A stretch of DNA of 64,000 bases from contig NZ_EQ973490.1 of assembly GCF_000158035.1 (NCBI RefSeq), forward strand, positions 516,508-580,507, read 5' to 3'. Below the pieces are notes generated by a model, which saw only the letters and a list, made by a program, of their open reading frames with translations, searched no databases and had not been told where the DNA came from. Positions 21,078 to 30,181 of the stretch are shown here, one piece after another. The position numbers were made by a program, and so were the translations under genes. This DNA comes from Bacteroides cellulosilyticus DSM 14838. GTDB taxonomy: Bacteria; Bacteroidota; Bacteroidia; Bacteroidales; Bacteroidaceae. Every line of letters begins with the position of its first letter. The first letter of the stretch is position 1.

Positions 21078-21500
21078 AGGCGCGGATTACGCGGATTACA
21101 CGGATTCATTTAGTAAAGACTTTACGTTTAAACTCTGCACTATGACCAAAGTTCAATAATAATCCAACTTCCAGTCCAGTTGCTTTTAAATAGTTAATCA
21201 ATTGCCATTCATGTTCTACTCTCAATGCCTGTACAGCTTTTAATTCAAGAATAACTCTGTTTTCAACTAACATATCAGCAATATATCTACCAACAGTTTC
21301 ACCTTTATAGTGAACTAAAATTTCTTTTTGACACTCTACCTTCATGCCCCTATAACACAATTCTTTATAAAGAGCATTTTGATAAACCTGTTCCAAAAAG
21401 CCAAAGCCTAATATTTTATGTACTTCATAAAAGGCCTTTATAATCTCATGTGTTAGTTCCTCATGCAACATAATCCGTGTAATCCGCGTAATCCGCGCCT
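21078..21500. mobile_element. Candidate mobile element: GxxExxY gene between perfect 29-bp inverted repeats
   Basis: Arms at 21078-21106 and 21472-21500 are perfect 29-bp inverted repeats. Each arm carries three units GGATT spaced exactly 9 bases (GCGGATTAC, GCGGATTAC, ACGGATT). The only gene inside uses the bases next to the right arm as its ATG and ends at the left arm, so the repeats fit the gene exactly. The element sits between sufD and sufC. No target-site duplication is evident. Mobility is inferred from architecture, not shown. Confidence 0.65.
21106..21471 (-). CDS. GxxExxY protein, PD-(D/E)XK nuclease-like
   Basis: A 121-residue protein of the GxxExxY family (PDDEXK_3). The name-giving motif is GFGFLEQVYQNAL at about residues 21-33. 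The probable nuclease residues follow: Glu in GFLEQVY, Asp in GRYIADMLVEN (about residue 69) and Glu-Leu-Lys in RVILELKAVQAL (about 78-80), a complete E-D-ExK set as in PD-(D/E)XK enzymes. The function of the family has not been established. The gene lies in the sense direction inside the suf run, between sufC and sufD. Its ATG abuts the 29-bp inverted repeat, so there is no Shine-Dalgarno sequence other than that repeat. No suf-related role is known; it looks inserted. Confidence 0.85.
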   Translation of the reverse strand: MLHEELTHEIIKAFYEVHKILGFGFLEQVYQNALYKELCYRGMKVECQKEILVHYKGETVGRYIADMLVENRVILELKAVQALRVEHEWQLINYLKATGLEVGLLLNFGHSAEFKRKVFTK

Positions 21501-21506
21501 AATTAA

Positions 21507-22259
21507 TTACTCTCCTAGTTCCTTCTTAATCCAGTCATACCCCTTCTCTTCCAGTTCCAGAGCCAATTCCGGTCCCGCAGTCTTCACGATACGACCTTTG
21601 TAAAGCACATGTACAACGTCAGGTTTGATATAATCCAGTAAGCGTTGGTAGTGGGTGATGACAATGGTACTGTTCTCCGGTGTTTTCAACTTGTTCACAC
21701 CTTCGGCTACGATACGCAAAGCATCGATATCCAGCCCGGAATCCGTTTCATCCAGAATACTTAATTTCGGTTCCAGCATCGCCATCTGGAAGATTTCATT
21801 CCGCTTCTTCTCTCCACCGGAGAAACCTTCATTCACCGAACGGTTAGCCAGTTTATTGTCCAGTTCCACAATGGCACGCTTTTCACGCATCAATTTCAGG
21901 AACTCGCTTGCACTGAGAGCGGGCAGATGATTGTATTTACGTTGCTCATTCACCGCTGCACGCATAAAGTTAACCATACTCACACCCGGAATTTCTACCG
22001 GATACTGGAAGCTAAGGAAAATACCCTCGTGACTACGGTCTTCCGGTGAAAAGTCCAACAGGTTCTTACCGCAGAAAGTCACGCTTCCCTTCGTCACCTC
22101 AAAGGCAGGATTACCTACCAATACAGCCGAAAGAGTACTCTTTCCGGAACCGTTCGGTCCCATAATAGCATGCACCTCACCTGCTTTTACCGACAGGTTG
22201 ATGCCTTTCAATATCTCTTTGCCATTTACACTGGCATGCAGGTCTTTTATCTCTAACAT
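21507..22259 (-). CDS. sufC: Fe-S assembly ATPase SufC
   Basis: A 250-residue ABC-type ATPase that drives conformational changes in the SufB-SufD scaffold. Walker A is [11 protein letters not shown] (about 35-45), the Q-loop is in [12 protein letters not shown], the signature is [11 protein letters not shown] (about 145), and Walker B is [16 protein letters not shown], the typical SufC variant. The H-loop is in [11 protein letters not shown]. It is cytoplasmic. It lies between sufB and sufD but is separated from sufB by a 141-base palindromic element and from sufD by the GxxExxY element. Confidence 0.97.
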   Translation of the reverse strand: MLEIKDLHASVNGKEILKGINLSVKAGEVHAIMGPNGSGKSTLSAVLVGNPAFEVTKGSVTFCGKNLLDFSPEDRSHEGIFLSFQYPVEIPGVSMVNFMRAAVNEQRKYNHLPALSASEFLKLMREKRAIVELDNKLANRSVNEGFSGGEKKRNEIFQMAMLEPKLSILDETDSGLDIDALRIVAEGVNKLKTPENSTIVITHYQRLLDYIKPDVVHVLYKGRIVKTAGPELALELEEKGYDWIKKELGE

Positions 22260-22265
22260 CTTTAT

Positions 22266-22406
22266 ATTTACTATTAGACTATTTACAATTTACTATTTAA
22301 TGTCACTTCTCCACTATTCACTATTACTACCGACCTTTTACTTATCTACCATTCATCTGCCGATTGTGCAGCAAAATAGTAAATAGTAAATCGTCTAATA
22401 GTAAAT
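22266..22406. repeat. Palindromic element between sufB and sufC (TTTACTATT iterons)
   Basis: Arms 22266-22298 and 22374-22406 are inverted repeats of 33 bp with two mismatches, built from units related to TTTACTATT. The right arm overlaps the last base of the sufB stop codon and the left arm starts 7 bases from the sufC start. The 75-base centre holds no gene. Confidence 0.7.
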
Positions 22407-23863
22407 CACCCTACGCTGCCTTCCAGCGAAATAGCCAACAACTTCTGAGCCTCTACCGCAAACTCCATAGGCAATTTATTAAGCACTTCCTTAGCATAAC
22501 CGTTCACAATCAGCCCTACTGCATCCTCCGTAGAAATTCCACGCTGGTTGCAATAGAAGATCTGGTCTTCATTGATCTTGCTGGTAGTCGCCTCATGCTC
22601 CACAACCGCCGTCTCATTATGGATATCCATATACGGGAAGGTATGCGCACCACATTTATCACCCAGCAACAGAGAATCGCACTGACTATAGTTACGCGCA
22701 TTGTCCGCCTTTTGAGCTACACGCACCAGACCACGGTAAGAGTTCTCACTATGTCCGGCAGAGATACCTTTGCTGACAATGGTACTACTGGTATTCTTAC
22801 CCAGATGAATCATCTTCGTACCCGTATCCGCCTGTTGGTAATTATTCGTCACCGCCACACTGTAGAATTCAGCCGAGGAATTATCTCCAGTCAGAATGCA
22901 GGAAGGGTATTTCCACGTAATAGCTGATCCCGTCTCCACTTGTGTCCAGGAAAGTTTACTGTTCGCACCTTTGCAGTTACCACGTTTCGTAACAAAGTTA
23001 TAAACACCACCTTTACCTTCGGCATCACCCGGATACCAGTTCTGTACGGTACTGTACTTCACCTCCGCACGCTCGTGCACCACAATCTCCACAATAGCGG
23101 CATGCAACTGGTTCTCATCGCGCATCGGAGCCGTACAACCTTCCAGATAGGAAACATACGAATCATCATCCGCCACAATCAGTGTCCGCTCAAACTGACC
23201 TGTATTACGCGCATTGATACGGAAATACGTGGACAACTCCATCGGGCAGCGTACTCCTTTCGGGATATATACAAACGAACCGTCGGAGAATACCGCCGAG
23301 TTCAGTGCGGCAAAGAAGTTATCACGGTATCCCACTACGGAACCAAGATACTTCTGCACCAAATCCGGATGCTCACGTACGGCTTCACTGATGGAACAGA
23401 AAATAATTCCTTTCTCCATCAACGTTTCCTTAAACGTAGTTTTCACAGATACGGAGTCCATCACGGCATCCACTGCCATGCCACTCAACGCCATCTGTTC
23501 TTCCAAGGGGATGCCCAGCTTATTGAAGGTTTTTATCAACTCTGGGTCTACTTCATCCATGCTCTTAGGCGCGTCTTTCTTCTTCGCCAACGGATCAGCA
23601 TAGTAGGAAATAGCCTGATAATCTATCTCAGGAATACGGAGATGTGCCCATGTAGGCATCTCCATCGTCAACCAGTGACGATATGCTTTCAGACGGAACT
23701 CCAACAGCCATTCCGGCTCGTTCTTCTTCGCAGAGATCAGCCGTACAACATCTTCATTCAGCCCACGCTCAATGACTTCCGTATGTACATCGGTGGTGAA
23801 GCCGTACTTGTACTTCTCCTGCGTTAGTTCCTTTACATATTTATTGGGTTCTTCGGGTTGCAT
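22406..23863 (-). CDS. sufB: Fe-S assembly scaffold SufB
   Basis: A 485-residue scaffold subunit on which nascent Fe-S clusters are built. Family landmarks: [107 protein letters not shown], and the C-terminal [21 protein letters not shown] containing the conserved Glu used with Suf[18 protein letters not shown] supplies the expected cysteines. Length is close to E. coli SufB (495). The start overlaps the cvpA stop (TAATG), so they are co-transcribed. Confidence 0.97.
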   Translation of the reverse strand: MQPEEPNKYVKELTQEKYKYGFTTDVHTEVIERGLNEDVVRLISAKKNEPEWLLEFRLKAYRHWLTMEMPTWAHLRIPEIDYQAISYYADPLAKKKDAPKSMDEVDPELIKTFNKLGIPLEEQMALSGMAVDAVMDSVSVKTTFKETLMEKGIIFCSISEAVREHPDLVQKYLGSVVGYRDNFFAALNSAVFSDGSFVYIPKGVRCPMELSTYFRINARNTGQFERTLIVADDDSYVSYLEGCTAPMRDENQLHAAIVEIVVHERAEVKYSTVQNWYPGDAEGKGGVYNFVTKRGNCKGANSKLSWTQVETGSAITWKYPSCILTGDNSSAEFYSVAVTNNYQQADTGTKMIHLGKNTSSTIVSKGISAGHSENSYRGLVRVAQKADNARNYSQCDSLLLGDKCGAHTFPYMDIHNETAVVEHEATTSKINEDQIFYCNQRGISTEDAVGLIVNGYAKEVLNKLPMEFAVEAQKLLAISLEGSVG

Positions 23864-24369
23864 TATGTATTAAGTATATATTGTTCTGTAACTTCTTTTG
23901 CAGCCGGGAAAAACATTCCCGCGAACGACTCTATAGGATAATATAACACGGATTCCTCCTTCATTGTTCTATCAATCATCGTATTATCCGAGTCGATAAA
24001 CTCGACAACACAGATAAGCAGACTCACCAGCAGCAGAAACTTCAACGCGCCCAGTCCGGCACCCAGCCAGCGGTTCAGCCAACCGAGCGAGACTGCTTCC
24101 ATCGCCTTCGTCAGCAAAGCCGCTACCAGCAGGAACAACAACGGAACCACTATCCAAATAACAACAAACGCCAATATCTGGGCAAACGTCATGGAGTCCG
24201 TTATCTTAGAAAAGACTCTCTCCGCTACCGACACATACAGTGCTTTTGCAGCCAGCAATCCGACAATCAATCCGAGGATGGATGCCAGTTGCTTGATGAA
24301 GCCTTTTATAAAACCGATGACTGCTCCCGCACCAATCACCACTAATAAGATGATATCTATTATTGTCAT
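23863..24369 (-). CDS. cvpA: CvpA family membrane protein
   Basis: A 168-residue protein with four hydrophobic segments ([29 protein letters not shown] near the start; [22 protein letters not shown]). It is of the CvpA/colicin V production type, whose members sit in the inner membrane and are linked to envelope homeostasis. The ATG at 24369 is chosen; a GTG start at 24390 would extend the protein into the palindromic repeat. Its stop overlaps the sufB start by one base. It follows infB after a 101-base gap occupied mostly by a hairpin element. Confidence 0.85.
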   Translation of the reverse strand: MTIIDIILLVVIGAGAVIGFIKGFIKQLASILGLIVGLLAAKALYVSVAERVFSKITDSMTFAQILAFVVIWIVVPLLFLLVAALLTKAMEAVSLGWLNRWLGAGLGALKFLLLVSLLICVVEFIDSDNTMIDRTMKEESVLYYPIESFAGMFFPAAKEVTEQYILNT

Positions 24370-24384
24370 AACTATATCTAAAAA

Positions 24385-24455
24385 AGACACGGATTACACG
24401 GATAAGCACGGTTTTTCTTTTAAACCAATCCGTGAAATCCGTGTAATCCGTGTCT
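24385..24455. repeat. Gene-less palindromic element (CGGATTACA iterons)
   Basis: Arms 24385-24403 and 24437-24455 are perfect 19-bp inverted repeats, continuing inward as a degenerate third unit. Units CGGATTACA and CGGAT have the same 9-base spacing as in the GxxExxY element. It fills the infB-cvpA gap and has no gene in its 33-base centre. Confidence 0.75.
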
Positions 24456-24470
24456 AAAAGATTATTTCGC

Positions 24471-27400
24471 TTACAGAGTCTGTTTTACTTCTATTTCTTC
24501 GTAAGATTCGATCATATCGCCTACCTTGATATCGTTGCAGTTCGTCAGGCTGATACCGCACTCAAAGTTGGTACCTACTTCCTTCACGTCGTCTTTGAAA
24601 CGTTTCAAAGCATTGATAGAACCGGTAAAGATTACGATACCGTCGCGGATCAAACGGGCCTTGTCGCTGCGTTTCACCTTTCCGGTCTTCACTACCGCAC
24701 CGGCTACGAGACCTACCTTGGTGATATTGAACACCTCGCGTACCTCGATGGTTGCAGTTACCTGCTCCTTCACCTGCGGTGCCAACATACCTTCCATAGC
24801 GGCCTTCACCTCTTCGATAGCATCGTAAATCACTGAGTACTTGCGGATATCCACACCTTCATTCTCTGCCATCTTTGCAGCGGCATTCGACGGACGTACC
24901 TGGAAGCCGATGATGATAGCATCCGAAGCGGCAGCCAATGAAACATCGGATTCGGAGATTGCTCCAACGCCTTTGTGGATTACATTTACCTGTACCTGCT
25001 CTGTAGACAGTTTGATCAGTGAATCGCTTAACGCCTCAACAGAACCGTCCACGTCACCCTTAACGATAACATTCAGTTCATGGAAGTCACCCAGTGCCAG
25101 ACGACGGCCAACCTCATCCAAAGTAAGCATCTTCTGAGTACGCAGACCTTGTTCACGTTGCAACTGTTCACGCTTGTTAGCGATTTCACGTGCTTCCTGT
25201 TCTGTATCGATTACGTGGAACGTATCACCGGCAGCAGGTGCACCGTTCAATCCCAGAATCAATACCGGCTCAGACGGTCCGGCCTCTTTCAGGCGCTGGT
25301 TACGTTCATTGAACATAGCTTTCACCTTACCATACGCTGTACCTGCCAGTACGATGTCTCCCACCTGAAGTGTACCGTTTGATACCAGCATGGTAGCTAC
25401 GTAACCACGTCCTTTGTCCAACGAAGATTCGATGATGGAACCTGTTGCCTTACGGTTCGGGTTTGCTTTCAGATCAAGCATTTCTGCTTCCAGCAATACT
25501 TTCTCCAACAGTTCTTTCACACCCAAGCCTTTCTTGGCCGAGATATCTTGCGATTGATATTTGCCACCCCATTCTTCAACGAGATAGTTCATACTTGCCA
25601 GCTCTTCCTTAATCTTGTCAGCATTGGCAGTCGGTTTATCAATCTTGTTAATTGCGAATACGATAGGTACACCGGCAGCCATAGCATGGTTGATAGCTTC
25701 CTTCGTTTGCGGCATCACGTTATCATCGGCAGCGACAATAATGATAACCACGTCCGTCACCTTTGCACCACGGGCACGCATAGCGGTAAACGCCTCATGA
25801 CCCGGAGTATCGAGGAACGTAATCTCACGTCCGTCTTCCAGTTTCACGTTGTAAGCACCGATGTGCTGCGTGATACCACCGGCTTCACCGGCAATAACGT
25901 TCGCCTTACGGATATAGTCGAGCAATGATGTCTTACCGTGGTCTACGTGACCCATGACGGTAACAATCGGTGCGCGCGGTTCCAGATCCTCTTCAGAATC
26001 CTCCTCCTCTACAATGGCCTGTGCCACTTCGGCACTGACATATTCAGTCTTGTATCCGAACTCTTCCGCCACCAGATTGATGGTTTCAGCATCCAGACGC
26101 TGGTTGATAGACACCATGATACCGATACTCATGCAAGTAGCGATGACCTGCGTCACGGAAACATCCATCATGCTTGCCAACTCGTTGGCAGTCACGAATT
26201 CCGTTATCTTCAGCACTCTGCTGTCCGCCATTTCGCGGTCTTCCTGCTCCTGCATACGGCTGTTCGCTATATCGCGCTTGTCCTTACGGTATTTGGAAGT
26301 CTTGCTCTTACCTTTGGAAGTGAGGCGTGCCAAGGTTTCTTTTACCTGCTTAGCTACGTCTTCCTCGCTAACCTCCTGCTTGATGACCGGTTTCTTGAAA
26401 CGATCCCTGTTATTGTTGTTACGGTTGTTCTTGTTGCCACCTTGGTGATTATTACCACCACCGGCACCTTGCTGACCGCCGCTGGCATGAGGTCCTTTAC
26501 CTCCACCACCACGGTTGTCGCCTCCACGCTGGAAGTTGGATGCATTGTTGATATCCACCTTCTCCTTATTATTATTAATGCGGAGACGTTTCTTCTTGTT
26601 GGCATTGGCATCGGCATCTTTCTCCTTGCCATCCTTCGCTTTGGTGTCTTCGCGGCGGATTTCTTTGATGATCGCCTCTTTCATCAGCTTCTTCTGATCC
26701 TGACGAATTTTCTCCTTCTCTTCGCGCTCCTTACGTTTCTCCTCTTTGGATTTCTTCTTAGGGCGCGTAGACTGGTTCAATGTCGCCAAATCAATCTGAC
26801 CGATGATATTGATCTTAGAAACAAACTCCGGCTTGTGAATTGTGAAGATTTCCGCTTCACCACTCTTTGCAGGCGCTTCTTCTGCCACGGCAGGTTTCGC
26901 CTCTTCCCGGACAGGTGCCGCGGGAGCAGGTGTTTCTTTTTTCACTACTTCTTTCGCTACTACCGGAGCGGGGTTGGATGCAGTTTTTTCTGCAACGACT
27001 GCTGGCTTCGGTTCTTCTTTCACCACAGGAGCCGGTTCGGGAGCCGGAGTCGGCTTCGGTTCCGGTTTCGGTTCGGGCTTTAATTCCGGTCTGGGTTCCG
27101 GCTTCGGTTCCGGTCTGAACTCAGGCTTCGGTTCCGGTTTGGGCTGCGGTTTAGGTTCTTCCTTTACCACAGGCGCAGATGTTTCCACTTTCTTTTCTTC
27201 CACTTTTTCTACTACCGGTTTCCGGTTCAGTTTATCCAAGTCTATTTTTCCGACAGGTTTAAACTTCGGACGTGCATCTTCGGGTACAACAGTCTTTATT
27301 TCTTCAACTTTCGGTTTCTCCGTAGTCTCAGCTTCGTAACCATCGATAGATACCGATGCTTTGTTACGGTCTTTATTCTGCCGTTCCTGAATGAAACGTT

Positions 27401-27581
27401 CCGATTCAAGTCTAAGATTCTTATCTGTACTGAACTCTTTCACGAGCAAGGCATATTGCTCCTCGTTAATTTTTGTGTTGGGGTTTGCCTCAACGGCAAA
27501 TCCTTTTTTCTGCAAGAACTCAACGACCGTTGAAATTCCTACATTCAAATCTCTTGTTACTTTATTTAACCTTATCGTCAT
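24471..27581 (-). CDS. infB: Translation initiation factor IF-2
   Basis: A 1,036-residue GTPase that brings initiator tRNA to the 30S subunit. The N-terminal IF2_N domain is at about 1-50. Residues 100-450 form a long low-complexity region rich in Pro/Glu/Lys (many PKPEP units) and then Arg/Asn/Gly ([17 protein letters not shown]), longer than in E. coli (890 total). The G domain has G1 [12 protein letters not shown] (about 545), G3 DTPGHEAF and G4 NKID. Domains II-IV follow, ending [13 protein letters not shown]. It is the third gene of the rimP-nusA-infB operon; nusA ends 68 bases upstream. Confidence 0.98.
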   Translation of the reverse strand: MTIRLNKVTRDLNVGISTVVEFLQKKGFAVEANPNTKINEEQYALLVKEFSTDKNLRLESERFIQERQNKDRNKASVSIDGYEAETTEKPKVEEIKTVVPEDARPKFKPVGKIDLDKLNRKPVVEKVEEKKVETSAPVVKEEPKPQPKPEPKPEFRPEPKPEPRPELKPEPKPEPKPTPAPEPAPVVKEEPKPAVVAEKTASNPAPVVAKEVVKKETPAPAAPVREEAKPAVAEEAPAKSGEAEIFTIHKPEFVSKINIIGQIDLATLNQSTRPKKKSKEEKRKEREEKEKIRQDQKKLMKEAIIKEIRREDTKAKDGKEKDADANANKKKRLRINNNKEKVDINNASNFQRGGDNRGGGGKGPHASGGQQGAGGGNNHQGGNKNNRNNNNRDRFKKPVIKQEVSEEDVAKQVKETLARLTSKGKSKTSKYRKDKRDIANSRMQEQEDREMADSRVLKITEFVTANELASMMDVSVTQVIATCMSIGIMVSINQRLDAETINLVAEEFGYKTEYVSAEVAQAIVEEEDSEEDLEPRAPIVTVMGHVDHGKTSLLDYIRKANVIAGEAGGITQHIGAYNVKLEDGREITFLDTPGHEAFTAMRARGAKVTDVVIIIVAADDNVMPQTKEAINHAMAAGVPIVFAINKIDKPTANADKIKEELASMNYLVEEWGGKYQSQDISAKKGLGVKELLEKVLLEAEMLDLKANPNRKATGSIIESSLDKGRGYVATMLVSNGTLQVGDIVLAGTAYGKVKAMFNERNQRLKEAGPSEPVLILGLNGAPAAGDTFHVIDTEQEAREIANKREQLQREQGLRTQKMLTLDEVGRRLALGDFHELNVIVKGDVDGSVEALSDSLIKLSTEQVQVNVIHKGVGAISESDVSLAAASDAIIIGFQVRPSNAAAKMAENEGVDIRKYSVIYDAIEEVKAAMEGMLAPQVKEQVTATIEVREVFNITKVGLVAGAVVKTGKVKRSDKARLIRDGIVIFTGSINALKRFKDDVKEVGTNFECGISLTNCNDIKVGDMIESYEEIEVKQTL

Positions 27582-27649
27582 ACTAAAAAATTAATGAATA
27601 ATGTGGAGAAAGAAGTTAGTGCAAACAGAAACAGATGTCGACAGACACT

Positions 27650-28990
27650 TTATTCTGCCTCGGGCTCTGCCTCAGGGGCAACCTCGGGCTCTGTCTCAGG
27701 CACAACCTCAGGTGCCGGTTCCAATTCAGGTTCGCCTTCTTCAAACTCCAAACTTAAAATGCGTAATACCTCGTCCACCGTTTCTTCTTCCAAGTCGGTC
27801 TTTTCAATCAACAACTCGCGCGGAGCGTTCAGCACGGCCTTCGCTGTATCGATACCAATCGACTTGATGGCATCAATCACCCAACCGTCGATTTCGTCTC
27901 TGAACTCATCCAGATAGATATCTTCATCCTCAACAGCCTGATCCAACTCACGGAATACGTCAATGGTGTACTCGGTCAACATACTGGCAAGCTTGATATT
28001 CAAACCGCCTTTACCAATAGCCAGCGAAACCTCTTCAGGCCTCAGAAATACTTCTGCCTTACGTTCTTCTTCATTCAGACGAATAGAAGATATCTTCGCG
28101 GGGCTGAGGGCACGCTGAATAAACAACTGGATATTGGACGTATAGTTGATTACGTCAATATTCTCGTTGCGCAACTCACGAACAATGCCATGAATACGGC
28201 TACCCTTTACACCTACGCAGGCACCTACCGGGTCGATACGGTCGTCGTACGACTCAACGGCAATCTTGGCACGCTCACCGGGGATACGGGCAATCTTCTT
28301 AATGGTAATCAGTCCGTCATTGATTTCGGGCACTTCCATCTCGAACAGACGCTGCAGGAATACAGGCGATGTACGGGAAAGGATAATCTTCGGATTGTTA
28401 TTCTTGTTGTCCACACGGGCCACCACGGCACGCGCCGTTTCTCCCTTGCGATAGAAATCGCTCGGAATCTGTTCCGTCTTGGGCAGCAGCAATTCGTTTC
28501 CTTCATCATCGAGCAGCAGCATTTCCTTCTTCCATATCTGGTATACTTCCGCATTGATGATATTGCCCACCTTATCAATATATTTATTATAGATACTGTC
28601 TTTTTCCAGTTCCAAAATTTTAGAGGCCAACGTCTGACGCAGGTTCAGGATGGCACGTCGTCCGAAGTTCGCGAAGATTACTTCATCCGTCACTTCCTCG
28701 CCCACTTCATAAGAAGCATCTATTTTCTGTGCTTCCGATAATGCAATCTGCAAGTTCGGATTTTCCAGGTCTTCATCCGCCACTACTTCACGGTTGCGCC
28801 ATATTTCGAAGTCGCCCTTGTCCGGGTTCACAATTACGTCGTAATTCTCATCGGTGCCGAACATCTTCGCGATCACACTACGGAACGACTCTTCGAGCAC
28901 GCTCACCATGGTGGTTCTATCGATATTTTTCAGTTCCTTAAATTCCGAAAATGTATCTATCAGGCTGATAGTTTCTACTTTCTTGGCCAT
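27650..28990 (-). CDS. nusA: Transcription elongation/termination factor NusA
   Basis: A 446-residue RNA polymerase-binding factor. The N-terminal NusA domain is at 1-130 (ISLIDTFSEFKELKNIDRTTM), then S1 (about 135-200), then KH1 and KH2 (200-350; VGACVGVKGSRIHGIVRELRNENIDVI and FLRPEEVSLAIGKGGLNIKLASML). The C-terminal acidic repeats of E. coli NusA are replaced by a short helix-hairpin-helix-like part and a very acidic Glu/Pro/Ala tail (last ~30 residues). It is cytoplasmic. rimP ends 4 bases upstream. Confidence 0.98.
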   Translation of the reverse strand: MAKKVETISLIDTFSEFKELKNIDRTTMVSVLEESFRSVIAKMFGTDENYDVIVNPDKGDFEIWRNREVVADEDLENPNLQIALSEAQKIDASYEVGEEVTDEVIFANFGRRAILNLRQTLASKILELEKDSIYNKYIDKVGNIINAEVYQIWKKEMLLLDDEGNELLLPKTEQIPSDFYRKGETARAVVARVDNKNNNPKIILSRTSPVFLQRLFEMEVPEINDGLITIKKIARIPGERAKIAVESYDDRIDPVGACVGVKGSRIHGIVRELRNENIDVINYTSNIQLFIQRALSPAKISSIRLNEEERKAEVFLRPEEVSLAIGKGGLNIKLASMLTEYTIDVFRELDQAVEDEDIYLDEFRDEIDGWVIDAIKSIGIDTAKAVLNAPRELLIEKTDLEEETVDEVLRILSLEFEEGEPELEPAPEVVPETEPEVAPEAEPEAE

Positions 28991-28994
28991 AGTC

Positions 28995-29462
28995 TTATTT
29001 AAAACTGATTAAGTATTTAGTATATTTTATTTCATCATACGCAAGCATTTCGTCTTCCTGCACCAGCTGGGGACGCTTGGCTCCTTCGGGTTTCACTTTC
29101 TTCTCTACAGTTACAGTGAAATGCTGTTCATCGGCTGCCTTCAGCACGCCGCACAACTTGCGTCCATCTTTTCTCAGCACTTCCACTTCTTTTCCGATGT
29201 GGTTGGTGTACTGTTGCAACACTTTAAATGGCTGTCCGATACCGGCAGAACCTACCTCCAACTCATAATCCTCATCCTCACGGTTCAACTTGGATTCGAT
29301 GTATCGGCTCAACTCCACACAATCTTCAATCCAAACCCCTTCTTTGTGGTCAATTTCCACCACAATCTTGTCGTCCGGGCTGATAGCTACTTCCACCAGA
29401 AAGTACTCTTTTCCGTCCAGCCACTCGTCAACAATCTGACAAACAGTTTTCTTTTCTACCAT
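28995..29462 (-). CDS. rimP: Ribosome maturation factor RimP
   Basis: A 155-residue protein needed for 30S subunit maturation. It has the RimP N-terminal alpha/beta domain (VEISPDDKIVVEIDHKEGVWIEDCVELSRYIES-type sequence, quoted as VWIEDCVELSRYIES) and a C-terminal SH3-like domain (VEVLRKDGRKLCGVLKAADE). GSAGIGQPFK is the conserved linker between them. It is first in the operon with nusA and infB. A good promoter lies at 29529-29559 with a terminator-like hairpin in the leader. Confidence 0.95.
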   Translation of the reverse strand: MVEKKTVCQIVDEWLDGKEYFLVEVAISPDDKIVVEIDHKEGVWIEDCVELSRYIESKLNREDEDYELEVGSAGIGQPFKVLQQYTNHIGKEVEVLRKDGRKLCGVLKAADEQHFTVTVEKKVKPEGAKRPQLVQEDEMLAYDEIKYTKYLISFK

Positions 29463-29481
29463 TGATTAACTATATAAGAAC

Positions 29482-29504
29482 AAAAAAAGGAGCTTAATTG
29501 CCCC
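29482..29504 (-). terminator. Terminator-like hairpin in rimP leader (possible attenuator)
   Basis: On the minus strand GGGGC pairs with GCTCC (one G-T pair, 6-base loop) followed by seven T residues (29488-29482), just 20 bases before the rimP start. It lies between the promoter and the start codon, so it could attenuate the operon. The stem is short. Confidence 0.4.
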
Positions 29505-29528
29505 TCCACCTTTCATCCATTGCGGTTG

Positions 29529-29559
29529 CAAAGATATAAATAATCTATTCGACTACAAA
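29529..29559 (-). promoter_or_regulatory. Housekeeping promoter of rimP-nusA-infB operon
   Basis: On the minus strand TTTG (29559-29556), a 19-base spacer and TATCTTTG (29536-29529) match the Bacteroides -33/-7 consensus TTTG-N19-21-TAnnTTTG almost exactly. The leader to rimP is about 60 bases. Confidence 0.75.
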
Positions 29560-29832
29560 ATATTAGAGAAAAAAAGAATGATTTAACGCTCCTGAAAGAA
29601 GAAAGTAATGCAAATGACTTCTGTAAAACCGCTTCGATATGGCAAGGTCGATTCTGACATTTTGTATTTTATGCATAAGGAGAATGCCGTATATCCGTCC
29701 TTCCGCCGGTCTGAATGGAAATACGCAAGTAAAAAAGTGTATCTGGCAGACTGACAGAGGGATACATAAATACGGACAATGCTGAAAAATAAAACAGACG
29801 CGGTTTGGCAACCATAAACTGTTGGTTTGCAT

Positions 29833-29964
29833 TGGATATATGGATCGTAGGCGTTCCATATATAGATGGCAAGTATTAGATATATAGATCGTAAGCGTTA
29901 GATATATAGATAGCAGACATTAGATATATAGTTTTGAGGCGTAAGATGCATAGTTATCTTGCAT
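29833..29964. repeat. 22-bp tandem array, GATATATAGAT core, six units
   Basis: Six consecutive units start at 29833, 29855, 29877, 29899, 29921 and 29943, exactly 22 bases apart. The common core is TAGATATATAGAT; the other nine bases vary and often end GCGT or GACAT. The last unit is degenerate. It lies in the 720-base gap between rimP and bglX. The rest of that gap (29560-29832 and 29965-30106) shows nothing I can assign. A second copy of this family is at 63943-64000. Confidence 0.8.
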
Positions 29965-30106
29965 AAAGTCTGTATAACGACTGTATATTATTCAATATTC
30001 CGTATTTATATTCCTTTGGGAGACAGAACAAGATGCTATTTCCACTCTTTTATAAAAACGGAGCGTAAGTAATACAGGCTTTTTACTATCTTTCTGCATA
30101 CAAGAA

Positions 30107-30139
30107 AGCCAATAGTTCGAAATAAGGGAACTATTGGCT
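30107..30139 (-). terminator. Terminator after bglX
   Basis: Perfect 12-bp stem AGCCAATAGTTC/GAACTATTGGCT (30107-30118 and 30128-30139) with a 9-base loop, 42 bases beyond the bglX stop, with T-rich sequence following on the minus strand. Confidence 0.65.
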
Positions 30140-30181
30140 CTATCCATAGGAGGTAAAATGTACCTGAACTTTTATATATTT

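Noticed and set aside
22940..23827. 295-residue open frame opposite sufB
   Set aside because: SufB is unambiguous on the other strand, and the opposite frame has no family pattern.
24369..24390. GTG start at 24390 for cvpA
   Set aside because: It would place coding sequence in the palindromic element; the ATG at 24369 begins the membrane helix directly.
25938..27083. Long open frame opposite infB (381 residues)
   Set aside because: It is antisense to a certain gene, rich in Phe, Leu, Arg and Ser as expected from reading Pro/Glu/Lys codons backwards, and has no recognisable domain.
29560..29832. Search for tRNA or small RNA in the rimP-bglX gap
   Set aside because: No cloverleaf, no clear hairpin plus T-run and no open frame of note were found outside the array and the bglX terminator.
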